A stretch of 64,000 bases of DNA from Ancylostoma caninum (Eukaryota; Nematoda; Chromadorea; Rhabditida; Ancylostomatidae): NCBI GenBank assembly GCA_037903475.1, contig JBAJFG010000536.1, forward strand, positions 620,001-684,000, read 5' to 3'. Each line of letters opens with the position of its first letter. Position 1 is the first letter of the stretch. The notes below the pieces were generated by a model. The model was not told where the DNA came from. It worked only from the letters and a program-made list of their open reading frames with translations, and did not search any database. Below, one piece after another: positions 24,360 to 36,800 of the stretch. A program made the translations under genes and the position numbers.

Positions 24360-24990
24360 TACGTCGTTTAGCGATTTTATTCCTGCCGTCCCATGGGGAG
24401 CGCGGAAGGAAATGACCACTTCGCTGGGGCTGGCCGGCGCGCGTTCCCATGGATTTTCTCCGACATTACTCGTCAGCGGGTAAAACGACCTGTGGGAGTT
24501 GTCCATCAGTGGTTTTGCTGGGTTCTGTTGTTTTCACATGACATTAACGACTTTAATGACCTCCGAACGCGATGATTTTAACACCTTCGAGAGCGGTCCG
24601 CGGAACAGATGTGCCTTACAGAACCGCGGGCCGGTGAGGCGCCTGGCCGCGTCGTCCCGGGTGCCGTCGTAATCCGTGTGTCACTCATTTACTGGCACCG
24701 AAGCGCGTGCAGGTAATTGCAGATAACCTGGTGGTCCTCACCTCATCGCCGCCCGCCCACCATCCACCCACCTACCTCCCCCGCCCGTATTGATCGACTT
24801 CCTAATTAGGCGTCGTTAGCACAGTGCGACTGATCCTTGCGGCTTTCGGTTCGTGGATTTCGTGGCGTTTCCCCTGCGTTTCCCATTTCAGGAAGACATC
24901 GTCGCTGAGGTGCCAGGCGTTGATTTGTCGTTAACCCTATTCGGAGCGGGGATTATTGCCGTTCTTGAGAAGTGGCGCCCGCTACGACGC
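24360..24990. promoter_or_regulatory. GC-rich island, possible regulatory region
   Basis: A sharply bounded block of high GC and CpG, in otherwise AT-rich DNA, contains pyrimidine-rich CCCACC runs, CACCT boxes and a TAATTA site (in CCTAATTAGGC). No long open frame with domain content is present. The next supported gene is the girdin gene, about 6 kb to the right, so an upstream regulatory role is possible but inferred only from composition. Confidence 0.25.
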
Positions 24991-25254
24991 TGACAACTCA
25001 CTTCATAATCAGTTCGTTCATACTAATCCGAGCGGAGCGCATTTATCGCTCTTCGACCTTCTCGCACTGCTATTTTCATCACATAATCTGTTAATTCCTT
25101 GTTGATAACACGGTTTTTCTCAGAAATGGAAGTGCAGCCACTATACACTCAATTACTAACTCAGGAAACCATTTAAACATTCAGTTGTTTGAGATTGAGG
25201 AAGCTATGAAGCCCTTCTTCTCTTCCATACAGTGCTGTATTGGCCTCCGATATT

Positions 25255-25346
25255 GGAACATTCGGATTTTCCATTCACTCGAAGTATTCGATATTCGAAA
25301 GCAAAAAAAAACTCGATTTCGAATGAGTGGAGGATTCGAATGTTCC
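25255..25346. repeat. Short inverted repeat rich in TTCGAA
   Basis: GGAACATTCGGATTTTCCAT is mirrored by ATTCGAATGTTCC around a centre holding ATTCGATATTCGAA and an A9 run. Similar TTCGAATATTCGAA words recur at 24293, 25715, 27110 and 27185. It looks like a small MITE or its relics. Confidence 0.5.
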
Positions 25347-28300
25347 GCCTTTAAATAGAAACTGATTTGACGCTGTATGAGGGAGAAGAAGAGCTTTAGA
25401 GCTCTCTCATTCTCAAATATCTGGGCTTACAAGTTGTTTCCTAAATTGGTAGTTGAAGTAACAAAATCATTCGATTTTTATTCAGTCCAATGTATAGCAG
25501 CCCCTCACCATCCGCGTTTGATCCTTTTTTTCCAGAATTTCTCCGCATATTCCATGCTTCTATTTATTCTTATGGTCGAGTAAAGACCGAGTAATCCAGG
25601 AATCAACTCGTACATTCGAGTACTAGATAAAGAGGGATCTCTACAACGTTTTTGTCAAACTTTTTTCTCTGTAGTATTATTGCTTCACCTCGTTTGAACA
25701 TTGAAAGATTCGACTCATTCGAAATCGAATATTCGAACTCGTATATATTCCGGAAGTTGTTCAGTTAGTAATTCAGTTGTGATATTTTATTTTTTTTCAT
25801 TTTCTTTGAACTGACTGCCAGCTTTCGAACATCTCCAGATCGTTTTCCTGGTAAATTCCTTCATCGTTTTTCAGGAACAGGCTCGAAGTTAAAAACTTGT
25901 AAATGGTTATGGCAAGTTATGAAAGATTCTGCAATTTTCTTAGGCTCTCTTCCCTTCCTTCGGAGAATTTCTAGTGGAGCACTGTTGTTGAGCTTCACCC
26001 AATACGTATTCCTTTTTATTCGACCTAGCACTTCTGTTTTTGGCTTTTCTGGGAAATCTTTGATATTCTCTGGAATTAGCAATACCGCATGCAGGAGATC
26101 AAAGAGCGCATAATTTTGTGTTCTTAGCATTGACAATTTCAAGCTGCAAAATCATAAAAATCCGAGGGGATTCCTGTGTTCCTAAGCATTCTTCATTTTT
26201 CTTCAGTTCCCATTGATCTTCTTTTCTGCTAATTATCCATGCCCACTTATTTGTCATTTTCTTTTATTTATTTTTCATTCGAAGCAGTTAAGTTTCATGA
26301 ATGGCTCAACTACCTACTCAATTATTATACTTTCATCTGGATCATAAAATTCTTACTTCGTTTGTTTCTTGAAATTGTTCAAAATTCTCTTGTCCTTTAG
26401 GATACTCTTTAGCTAGTGGTGTCATTGACTGTCGCTGGGTTTATTTATTTGTTTATTCATTATTTGAATACGCACATAGGCGTGCATGACAGTGTTAGCA
26501 ACAAAATTAGATTAAAACAATAAACGATCAACCAAACGAACAACCAAACAAAGATCAACGGAGGACATTGGATTAAGGACTAGTAATATTCAGATGAGAG
26601 GATTAGGGCTCAGACATTCTATATACTGATGTGTAATAACTTGGAACGCTCTAAAAACTGTATGGGGGACCTACCTCCCTTAGACGTACAGGACTAGCCT
26701 TTTCTTCCATAAACCAATCTTTTGCAAGGGATATAATCTGCTAAAACAGGCCACAGAGCGTTGGAAGCATCCACCCACATCAATCAGCAGGATTATTATA
26801 TTCGTTTTATTGTTGCTAAAAAAAATTATAATATTTGCCATCAGTTACGCCCATAATAGAATGGGGAACCAGTCTGTGGAAACGTTACCTTTGAGATTCC
26901 AACCTGTGGGGTGTGCTTCCTTTTTGGTGCGAACCCCCTTTTTTCGTCTCGCCTTCTACTGATTGGTTAGAAGAAGTAAGATGTACATCCTGTCCATGAT
27001 CCAAATAGATATAAGAGATTTCGTATAGTAATTATATCCAGATTTCTGAGTTGTGGCCATGAACTGCTGCTAGATGTTTTCAAACTCAGATACTTAACTT
27101 CGACTAAGTCGAATATCCGAATGTTCTAGGAGGAGAGCAATATAGCCCAGGAAGACAGTTAAAAAGAGCTGTACCGTTTTCACTCATTCGAATAATTAGT
27201 TGTCTTTTCTTAATTCAATCGCCTAGAAATTATATTAATTGAATTACTGTGTCTTCATCTGGTCGCAGGAATACCGCAGATCTCTCCGTTATCTTGTCGT
27301 TGTCTCCATGTTTTTCTGGATATTAGAAGAATTTAATTTGATTTGCTTTGTTCAGTGAAAATCATGGAAAGTGATGTTCGATCCCGCTGTCTCCCTTTGT
27401 TAGGAACAGTTGTCCTAATTATCCTCCGTTGTTCTGCAGCTTACTTCCGCCGAACATATGCCTATTACATCGAACATGCTGTGTATTAATCAGCGTAACG
27501 CCTAAGTGATGAGTGAGATCACCTGGCCATCTGGTGAACTCACTTCACAAGTGACCATCCTTGCGTGACTCCTGGCAAATGATCAAATTCGCATGTCGCT
27601 AGGTAATAAAACCGTGGAGGAATCCTTGGTCTGCGTACACAGTTCCACCTCGTTGCGTGGAGGAGTTGATAACGTTTTCAAAGCAGAACTCTCAGTGCTT
27701 CTCGTTCTTCCGTGTTATTACTACTGTATAGTTTTTCTATTTCTTATTTTGTCTACATCGCAGTTCTCCCAATTTCCCGGACATCTTGCACAATTCTATC
27801 TAAGGACCTTCGCAGCCGGCCTCTAAAGCCAATCCTTCTCTCAGAAAGGTCTCATACCGCTCATTTACATAGGAATTTGCTGCCGAGTAACATTACGCGG
27901 TAAATTTCACCTTGATGAGGCGTATTCCTTGTGTCTATCACCATTCTGCATACGTTCGTCTCAGCGATCCGTAAAGCACCGCTACCGGTTTCCGCCTCGA
28001 AAGCGTCGCGCGTAGCAGTTGTCCTCGAAAAGAACAAGCAAACCATAGGGTTAGCTTAAAATGCTATCATTTACCTTGGGTCGATGTGAGCGCCACGTGC
28101 TCCTCCCTTCTCACCCTTCAGGTCTTCCTTTTAAGCTTATCGTTTACTCGTTCCTGCTTCAAATCATTTCCATGATCCGTATATTCCTTCCTCTGCTTAT
28201 TTACTTATTCATTTATTTACTTGTTTATCAATTGCTCGGCCTCATCTCAACTTCCAATTGTAGCATAGCGCCGCGAAGCCATGCCTTAAGCAACAAGTTA

Positions 28301-29904
28301 GTTAAATAAAAAGTAAATAAACAAATAAACATATAAAGTGGGGAAAAGCATAGTGTAAAGTAGAGTGTAGAGCGGAGTTTCCTACTTTGTCAAAGGTTAG
28401 TAGGCAAATATTTCTCAATTGTGACCGGCCGGTTGTTCCTTATAAAAAGGGAGAGCTCCGCCCACTCTCATCAAAGAGACGCCTCAGAAGTAAGGTTCCT
28501 GATGTTTTGGGCTATTTCACGTGCACTATATTTTTTAGGAATTCTTCCAGTCAAAATTTGAATCCCATTTTCGGGAGTAGGTCCGCCTTTAGGGATCTGT
28601 TTCTTTGAAGTTTCCAGAAGTCTACTTCTCTTTCCAAAACCTTTAATTTCCACTGAGAGGACAAAAATGCGTGAGCGCTCATGCATTCATAGTCGATTCC
28701 AAAAATCGTGTTAATTGGACGAACTGGTAATGAAAAGGTGAGAGGGATAAGTATTGCCGTGTCCAGGAAGGGTTACCATAAGGGACTGCTCACCCTGTAC
28801 TTGATGTTTTGCTGATTTGTTCATTTTATATATGTTTTGCATTTCGAATGGATAAACAAACAAATTTGACAAAACAACCAATAATTAGTTGAATTCGCAA
28901 GAACATACCAGCTTTCCCCGCCAACATTGGGAACTAGCTATTATATTGAAAGCCTTTCAATTTAATGTCAGGAAACTGCTTATTATAACTTCTCTGACAT
29001 TGCCATCTAAACGGCCTCAAGATTCCAGCTTTGGTACATATTTTTTGCGGGAAACCAGTTCAGAAGTTCTGCGCTCAAGAGTTTTGCTAATGTAATTACA
29101 AGCAGCTAGAGAGAATCCCGGAAGAAAAGGTTTTTTCGCTAGAATTTATCGTGAAATTCAGGAAAAAAGCATTGAAATCTTATTCAAAGTGTAAAACTGA
29201 CTATTGTCATCAATCTATTCAACTGAGAAATCATCGGCTCATTGCAAGCACTTGAGGTAAGAGCGCAGACAATAGGTTTAAGGCGTGCCCTCCTCTGCGT
29301 CTATGGACTGCACTCTCATTGGTTGTCGGGGGGATGAGAGAGCAGTGCCTTTTAGAGGGCGCAGACGACAATAGGAAAAGATTCAGCACTGCATACAAAT
29401 GCCGTAGAAGTGGGAAATGTTTCCATGATCGGACCATAAAATGTTTTTCAGCACACATCCAGAGCCCAGGTATTCACGGAAATCATAGGAATTGATTACA
29501 AATTTCCTTTCAAATCATCTGAAATCAGCGGATGGGAGCTCCGTACCCTTTCAGTTTACACTCTTCCTCAACCAATGTTCAAATTTCTCTCGACCTTTCT
29601 GTGATTTCCCGAAGTAGTCGGCTTAATTGCTCTCAAAAGTGCATACACTGAAGTGGATGAAGTAGAAAAAACATCGGATTTCCTGTACTTTTTTGTTGAT
29701 TCGACCTTTAACAGTCCTCTCCAGAATGTTTGTACCAGTTGTCCTTTTTCGTGTGCACTGTTCTGAATTAGATGCGCTCGGATTCTTTTCGCTCTGTGCT
29801 GTGCAGACAGCGTAGTAAAATTAAATTCCATCCTTTATTGTGTTATAGAATGCTGTAAAATATTTGCAATTTTTATCTGAGAACATGGGGCTGGGCCGAC
29901 ATGC
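25347..29904. other. No gene recognised (25.35-29.90 kb)
   Basis: This is AT-rich sequence with TTCGAA words up to 27.2 kb and an ATTT run at 26440-26463. TATTTA-type sequence lies at 28195-28230, with its inverted counterpart TAAATAAACAAATAAAC near 28310. The minus-strand frame at 27861-28046 matches no family I know. Confidence 0.35.
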
Positions 29905-30060
29905 ATTTCATTGGGATTACCCATGGTAAACGTGTTGCCGAACCCAAAGCGACCCTTTACCTGGCTCCCTCAAAATGTTTACCGATGAATGACGCTGTCT
30001 ATGTATACCCAGATGCTACCCATGGGTATGAGAGCATCGCTTTTGAATATCCGGTGGTTT
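29905..30060. mobile_element. ACCCAGGGTAA-family MITE remnant
   Basis: TGGGATTACCCATGGTAAACG at about 29913 and ACCCAGATGCTACCCATGGG at about 30008 are diverged members of the inverted ends seen better at 48739. The copy is worn. Confidence 0.4.
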
Positions 30061-30821
30061 ACTCATGTGATTGAGTAGAATTCCCATTTTTTACCATGCT
30101 CATGCAATCTAAAGGTGTGGCTAAAAATAGGTAGAATGACATTCGAAAAATGGAGGAAATTTAAATATATAAGTAGACAAGTTGATTTCCCCTGCTCACA
30201 GTTTTTCTTTCAACTGCGGCTGCTCTTGTTCTTCCTGGGCTTCTATATCTACAACTATCGATAAGTTTTCCATGTCTTATTCTGCAAAAATGAATACTTA
30301 CAAAAACGAGCTCTGAAAAAGTGAAAAATAGGAAACTCACGATCTGGATAGTTCAGAGTGGCAAGAAGCCAATATTATCGACCAGTTTTTCGAATAATCG
30401 AATGCTCGGATCGGTCCTGTTCTTCGTTTTCAAAGGCTTTTCAAGGGCTTGCTTCAAGGCTTCGGGAAGCACATCAAAAAATTCAATAAAAAATTGATTG
30501 CTCAAACCCTCTTTAAATTGTAGCACTAATAAATCTAAAATATATAGCAACGCGCAACAACACAAAAAAAAACACCTTCCTTGCAAATCTTTTTTCTTTC
30601 GTACCACCTGGACTGAATAGTATTGTCATCTCACAAGTCATCCATTCATCTCATTTACTTACTACTACTTTTCCCTTCTGTGTTTTTGTTCTACAGCCAG
30701 CGATGAATTCCAATTCCATACAGTGCTCACGTAAAACTCGTCCGGATGCGTGTGCGGCTTGTTCGTCGATCGGTCCGCGTGTAAACAGCGTTTTTGTTGT
30801 TGTCACACTGAAGTGCTTGTG

Positions 30822-30842
30822 CTTGCAGAACGCAATGCAGAC
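30822..30842 (+). promoter_or_regulatory. Splice acceptor and short 5' leader of the girdin gene
   Basis: TGCTTGCAG ends at 30828, 14 bases before the start ATG at 30843. A nearby acceptor so close to the start codon fits trans-splicing to a spliced leader, common in nematodes, or a short upstream intron. A tiny upstream frame, ATG CAG ACA TGA (30835-30846), overlaps the start in an ATGA junction. The alternative upstream acceptor GTTCTACAG (about 30696) would leave a longer leader. Confidence 0.45.
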
Positions 30843-30889
30843 ATGAACGAGCGACAATTCTGGGAACATCCGCTTGGCAGTTGGCTGAA
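30843..30889 (+). CDS. grdn-1: Girdin exon 1
   Basis: The exon contains the ATG and 15 codons plus two bases, then the donor AA|GTAAGT. HPLGSWLK corresponds to SPLVTWVK at the start of the mammalian HOOK domain. The phase-2 end is completed by the first base of exon 2 (AA+C, Asn). The start is chosen because the acceptor is 14 bases upstream and the protein begins where the family begins. Confidence 0.82.
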
Positions 30890-33800
30890 GTAAGTCTGTA
30901 ATGAATATTGAAGGAATAATTGGGAGAAGTATTGAATTATCCTTGAATCCGAGGAAAATAGAACCGAATAATCAAGGTCATTCTGATTTGGCGTCTCTAC
31001 TTGTTTTCTTTTGATTTTTTTGATTCCAAAAAAAAATTAGCCTTTTTCTGAGTTAATCTCGCCAAGTTAGTCCGGATTTTCTGGAAGAATTAGATCTGGC
31101 TCTTCTTCAGCGATGTGGCCTTCGGAAATTCTCCAGTGGTAGAGGAGAAGAAATGGCGATCGCCTAGTCGAACCGACCTTCCTGTGGAGTACGCTGAGTT
31201 ATGCGATGGTGTGCTACTCAGTGTCCTGTTCCATCAAATGTGAGTTTACACTTCACTATTATAACTTGAGTGGTACAAAAGGGGCGGGGCGCTTTCACAA
31301 GGGGCGGTGCTTGTCCTCGATGTGATTGGTCGAGTATGATTTTCCAGAACAACTTCATTACGGATTTTTTTAGCACAATCTTTGCATTGCGGCATGTTTT
31401 CATGTAGGAAACGTAACGGATTGACGCTTGACTATATTTTTATTCTCTAAATATGACAGATTAACGAGATAAGGGAATTCAAAAACTCGCTAACTGACAG
31501 CTCAATCTTAATTTTGTGATTAAACCAGCAGCTGTAGATTTTTCATTGCTCTTGTGCCTTCACATTGGTTAAAAAGGAACAACAGGAGTTTCTCGGATGC
31601 ATTCAGGGATAGAGTTTTGGGAGATCCATGGAAGTCAAACTGCAACGGGTAGATTCTTGGTGATTTAACGGATTAACGAATGGACGAAATTTAAAGGCAG
31701 CAGGAGCTGAAATCCTCGACTCCGAGCTGAGCTGTGGGTGATGAAGTACAGATCCAGCACATCATAAATGTGAAACGAACACAGACAATCATGGCTTACC
31801 TGCAGAGAAAATGGAACATTCGTCGCGAACACGCCTGGCCGTGTTCGCGCGCGGACGAGTTTTCCCCGGCGCAAAAGCCATTGCGGTGCGTGGTTTGGCG
31901 CAAAGGGAAAACGAAATGCATTCAATTCACAGGGTTTCATGGCGGGACTCGGCCAAAACCACGCGCCGCAATGGCTTTCGCGCCGGGGAAAACTCGTCCG
32001 CGCACGAACACGGCCAGGCGTGTTCGCGACGAATGTTCCATTTTCTCTGCAGGTAAGCCATCATTGTCTGTGTTCGTTTCACATTTATGATGTGCCGAGT
32101 CTGTACTTCACCACCCGCGGCTCAGCTCAGAGTCGAGAATTTCAGCTCCTGCTTCCTTTAAACATTCGTTAGCGTGCAATCTACGTACATCAGAAATTCG
32201 AAAAAAGTATGATTCAGCTAATTCTTTGGAGTTTTTAGCGCTCAGGATTTCTGGGATACACTCGAAGATCTGGCCCAGAAAAATCCATGAATTTTTAAAT
32301 CTCAACGGTTATTTTTCAACTACGACAACGAATTAACGAACTGCCGAAGTTTGAAGAATCGTTAATGCATGTTGTTGGACTCGTGATCCGAAAGCGTGGG
32401 ATAAAGTAGGATTTTTATGGTTTCTGGAAGATTCTAATGATCCAGCAGATAATTTTCAGGGTCTTCTCAGGGATCCCAAGAGCAGGTAAGGAGCAGTAGT
32501 GGGAGGTCCAAAACTAACTCGAAGCGGTCTATTTCAGGATAACGTTGCGGGTTAACGGATTAACGAAGTTTTTGGGTAGAAATTTGGCATCGATAATCGC
32601 AAGGTTTTCAAAGGTTCTATGACTGCGGGATTATTTGGTCACACTTGGCGAAATTTTTGCAATAATTAGAGGAAGTTTTTGGAGTAGAATGATTAAAAAA
32701 ATCCAGGGCACGCTTTCAGGAAAAATTCACTCTTTCATTTTCAAAATTTCCCTCCACTCTCTGCCTTTCCACTATCGCCAATGTTTGATTTGTGCACTGC
32801 CACTCGCTATCACTATCACTACTCTTCCAGACAAAACACCTCGTTAAGCAGGTGCCGTCGTCCATGACTCATGTCCTGATCACTTAGTAGTCCTTGTCGA
32901 GCCCTACAAAATTTTCCCCACAGCGAAAATATTTCTGGAATTTCCCGCGATCCGAGGCGAATACTACTGCGACGGGCGCAGTGACCAGACGGGAATCGGC
33001 CTCGCTATGGTTGTGGTGGCTCGAAATTAGCATATTTCAAATGGACCGTCACCGAGCGACGCGCATCCGTCAAAGGCAACGCAAGCAACGCAATTTGCCG
33101 GCGATTCTCGCCGCGTTTTTCGTCGCTACCAGTGCGACGCGTTTTGTCTCAGAAAGCTAATTAAAACATTGGATGAAAGACTCGCGCCGCTGCGGATTAC
33201 GATTAGCGAAATCGCTGCGTTGCGTGCGTTGCGTGCTGCAGGTGGCTGCTGGCGTGAAAATTCGCTAATGAAAGCCTGAAAAACCCGACCACTTTGCGTT
33301 TCTCCGTGCCGCGCCCGGATATGACGGGGATTTTCTTTCATTAGCAATCAGCGAAATAGTGGCAGCTAATTCTCTTCTCTTTTTTCCTCTGCTATTCTCT
33401 CTGCATTGAAAATTTTTCATCTTTCCCATTTTTTCAGGGACACTTCTCTGGAAATCGTAAATCCCAGGACTCAGTCCCAATTTTCCCAGAAATTTTCCCC
33501 TCCACCGCTGTGGATCACTACAGACTATGGCTATAAGACGTGTTCTAGTCGCATTTGTTTGCTGGTCTTGTGGTGGCGGGACCTTTGATCCTGGCGCCGT
33601 ATTCAGTTTCCAAGTATCCACGATCAGAGGCGGTAGCGCTAGGATCTGTTACCATCAGCGTAACAGGACCTTTTGACCCGAAATTGTCGCAGAGGCTTTT
33701 AAGACGTCTCCCTAAACACTTTAACCTTTAGATTTAGGCTGTAGGAAGTGTCTAAAGTGAAGGAGTGGCCCTTTTGTTCCATTGGAATTATCCTAGATCA

Positions 33801-36800
33801 AAAGGAAGGTAGCACCTTGTTTTATACGGTTTTTACGACTATGGAAAATTTCTCCTGTGCGACGGCATGGTTTTTGCAGGAATACTGCATGTTACGTGCA
33901 ACGAATCCACCTGCATATTGATACCATATCCTTCTACTCCAGTAAAATATATAATCATTTGAGGAAATATATAAACAATTGAATATCACCACCATGGTTT
34001 GGACTGTTTCATGTGTGGTTTTTGCAAGAATACTGCATGGTACATGCGACAAACCAGCATGGATATTGACACCATATCCACAGATGTGGTTAAATCTTTC
34101 AGATTTTTCCACATTTCAGTAATTTCATTTATTGCCTATTTAGAATGATTTCTGCAAGAATACTGCATGTTACACGAAACAGCCCAAGTGCACACTGACA
34201 CCAGATCTGCTTTAACAAATTATTTAAACAACCAAATGCCGTTAGCAACGCTTTTTGGCATCATGGCTTGGTGTCCTTTCAGCATGTTTCTGAAGCAATA
34301 CTGCATAACAAACGCAACGATTTTGCATGGTTATTGATACCATCCTCATAAAAGTGGCGGATTCTTCCGGATTTTTTTTTCAGATTTCAGAAAACTAGTT
34401 CGTGTCCGACTTGCCATGATTTTTGCAGGGATACTGCATGACACATGCAACTAGTCCACATGCTTATTGACACTGAATCTATAATTCAGCAAAATTTACA
34501 AATAAGCAATCAAGTGCCGTTAGTAACGTTTATTTTCATCATGGCTTAGTGTCCTTTTGGCGTGGTTTTTGAAAGAATACTGCGTGTTATACCCGCTGTT
34601 TTTCCATGGAATCGTCCAGATTTCTTGTTATATTAGGTTGTAGCACAATTCTCCGCTGTTTTGAAATTTTTGACAGGAAAAATTGTCATAAAAAATCAAA
34701 TAACAACATGTGTCAATCGATGTATGCATTTGGCATCATTTTTGTAAGGATACTGCATGATACTCGCAACGACTCTGCAACATCTCCATGGCAGTAACAA
34801 AACCGTTCAGATTTTTCCACATATGGATGATTTAATTACTTGCTTTGTTGGCATGATTTCTGCAAGGATACTGCATAATATTCGCAACTCCACTAAGAAG
34901 GTGAACGCGTCCAATTTCGGTGAATGGACGGTTGATCTAATGGTACGCTGAAACCCTAAACTTGCTACTTTTCAAAAAAGTGTCGTTGACTCCACCATGC
35001 CGATTCTTTCTTCATTGTCATGCACCATTTGGCAGAGGGAACTCGTCGCCACATATGTCATTTGTCAGAGAATCTGACAAGCATCATGTTACAACCGCAT
35101 CGCATGCATCATTTGCCTCTTCTGTTCTTTCTTCCTGCCTGCATATTTATGCAAATCCAAGTGGCCATTATTTGTGACTCCGAGGTCATCTGTCGCCCGG
35201 CTCTCACAGCACGAGTTGCGGCTTCTCTCCACATTAAGCGAGGGGTTTTTGTGGCGCTACTAGCGAAAATCCACCTTGGCTACGATGTGCATCGGAATCC
35301 GCGCGACCCCAAAGGTCCGCGTCCTCGGCGGGCTGGTGACAGTTTTGTCCAGGCAGTCATCCAGTGCGGCACACGTCTATAGACCCACAGCTAATTGCCT
35401 ATTATCGTGGTTCAAGGTTGAACAAATTCGGAGCGCGTTCATAGTCATCGCTCGATCTCCATTTGAATATTTTACAGTCCATTATGAGGTCACATCGCGA
35501 GAGGACTTTTTCGGCCAAATGCGCTCACTTCACAGAGCAGTTCTGAGAAAATGCCGGCCACGATGTGTAGGCCTTGAGCTTTACTAGCTAGTGATTTGGG
35601 CTATAAAATCCTTTCGGACAAATTTCCCATGTAAAGGGCCATAATTGGTTAATCGGAGGGGATGGGAAGGTTGTTGAAGGGTGATGGAGGGGATAGCGGC
35701 CTTAGCACTCAATAGTAGATTTTGTGACACTTTGGCATGGTTTTTGCAAGAATAATGCATATTGTATGAAACGATTCCGCGTGAATATTGACACAAACTC
35801 CATCCATTTATTTAGTAGAAATGGCGAGGTGTTGGATGGTGGAATTGTCCAGTGTTTTTTCTATATTCCCGTAATTTCATTTTTCTTTTGCCATTTGAGA
35901 TGATTTCTGCAAGTACACTGCACGGTATTAGCAAGGAATCTGCAGTGGCATTGCGATAGATCCAAAAAAATTATAGACTCATTCAGATTTTTTTGCATGG
36001 TTTTTGTAAGGTTACTGCATTGTTTAAGCACTGAATCTGCAACGAGGTTGGAATAGGTGCGAAAAATCATGAAATCATCCACATGATTGCATGATTTCTG
36101 CATAATTACCGCATGAAATGTGCCACAAATCTGCATGGATATTGCGATAGATGCAAGGAATCATGAAGCCGCTCAGATTTTTCCGCATAATAGTGATTTT
36201 ATCATGATTTTACTATGACTTTAGCTATCAGTGGGGTAATTTTTACCTCCAACTTTCTGAAAATCGTAATAATTTTGTGCTAGCAATATCTCCATTGTCG
36301 TTAGTTCTTACTTCCATTCATCCTATACTATTTTATAAGTAAATATTTTAAAAAATGACCGTCGAAAAACTGTGTTTATACATGTCCTAAAAATATGAAA
36401 AGAAAGGTCAACCTTTATTTTAGAATTAGCAAAAACTATGTTCGCATGCCCTCGAAGCCAAACAATTGTCCTCACATGTTGGAATTTTTTGGTCGAAGCG
36501 CGTTTATACTCTCGTTACTTTCATCCTGAAGGAATACGAGTAATTTCCAGAGATCCCTCATCAGTGGACGTCGTCTCCCCACGAGAAGTTCGTCAGTGCG
36601 AGCAGGACCAGCTAGCCAAGCAGCGCCTCTTCGGTGCCTTGATAGAAGCGATCAGGAAACTTTACAAGGTGAGTCTTTCCCTTTCTTTCTCCTCATTTCC
36701 TCCCTTTCTCTCCCTCCTTCCACCCGTGATTTCCGCCATTGCTGCTTCTTTGCGGAATTGAGTTCGCGCTGAGATTGCAATGCGCTTCTGTTGTATGCTT

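Larger units (their letters stand above)
31240..36550 (+). other. Intron 2 (5.3 kb), repeat-rich
   Basis: The intron holds a 470-bp foldback (31691-32162) and a GGCAACGCAAGCAACGCAA inverted pair (33075 / 33215). It also holds the TGCAAGAATACTGCA degenerate array (33.86-36.18 kb). No other exon is supported. It begins GTGAGT and ends ATTTCCAG. Confidence 0.7.

Noticed and set aside
33860..36180. CRISPR-like repeat-spacer array
   Set aside because: Repeats are too degenerate and widely spaced, and the DNA is a eukaryotic intron.
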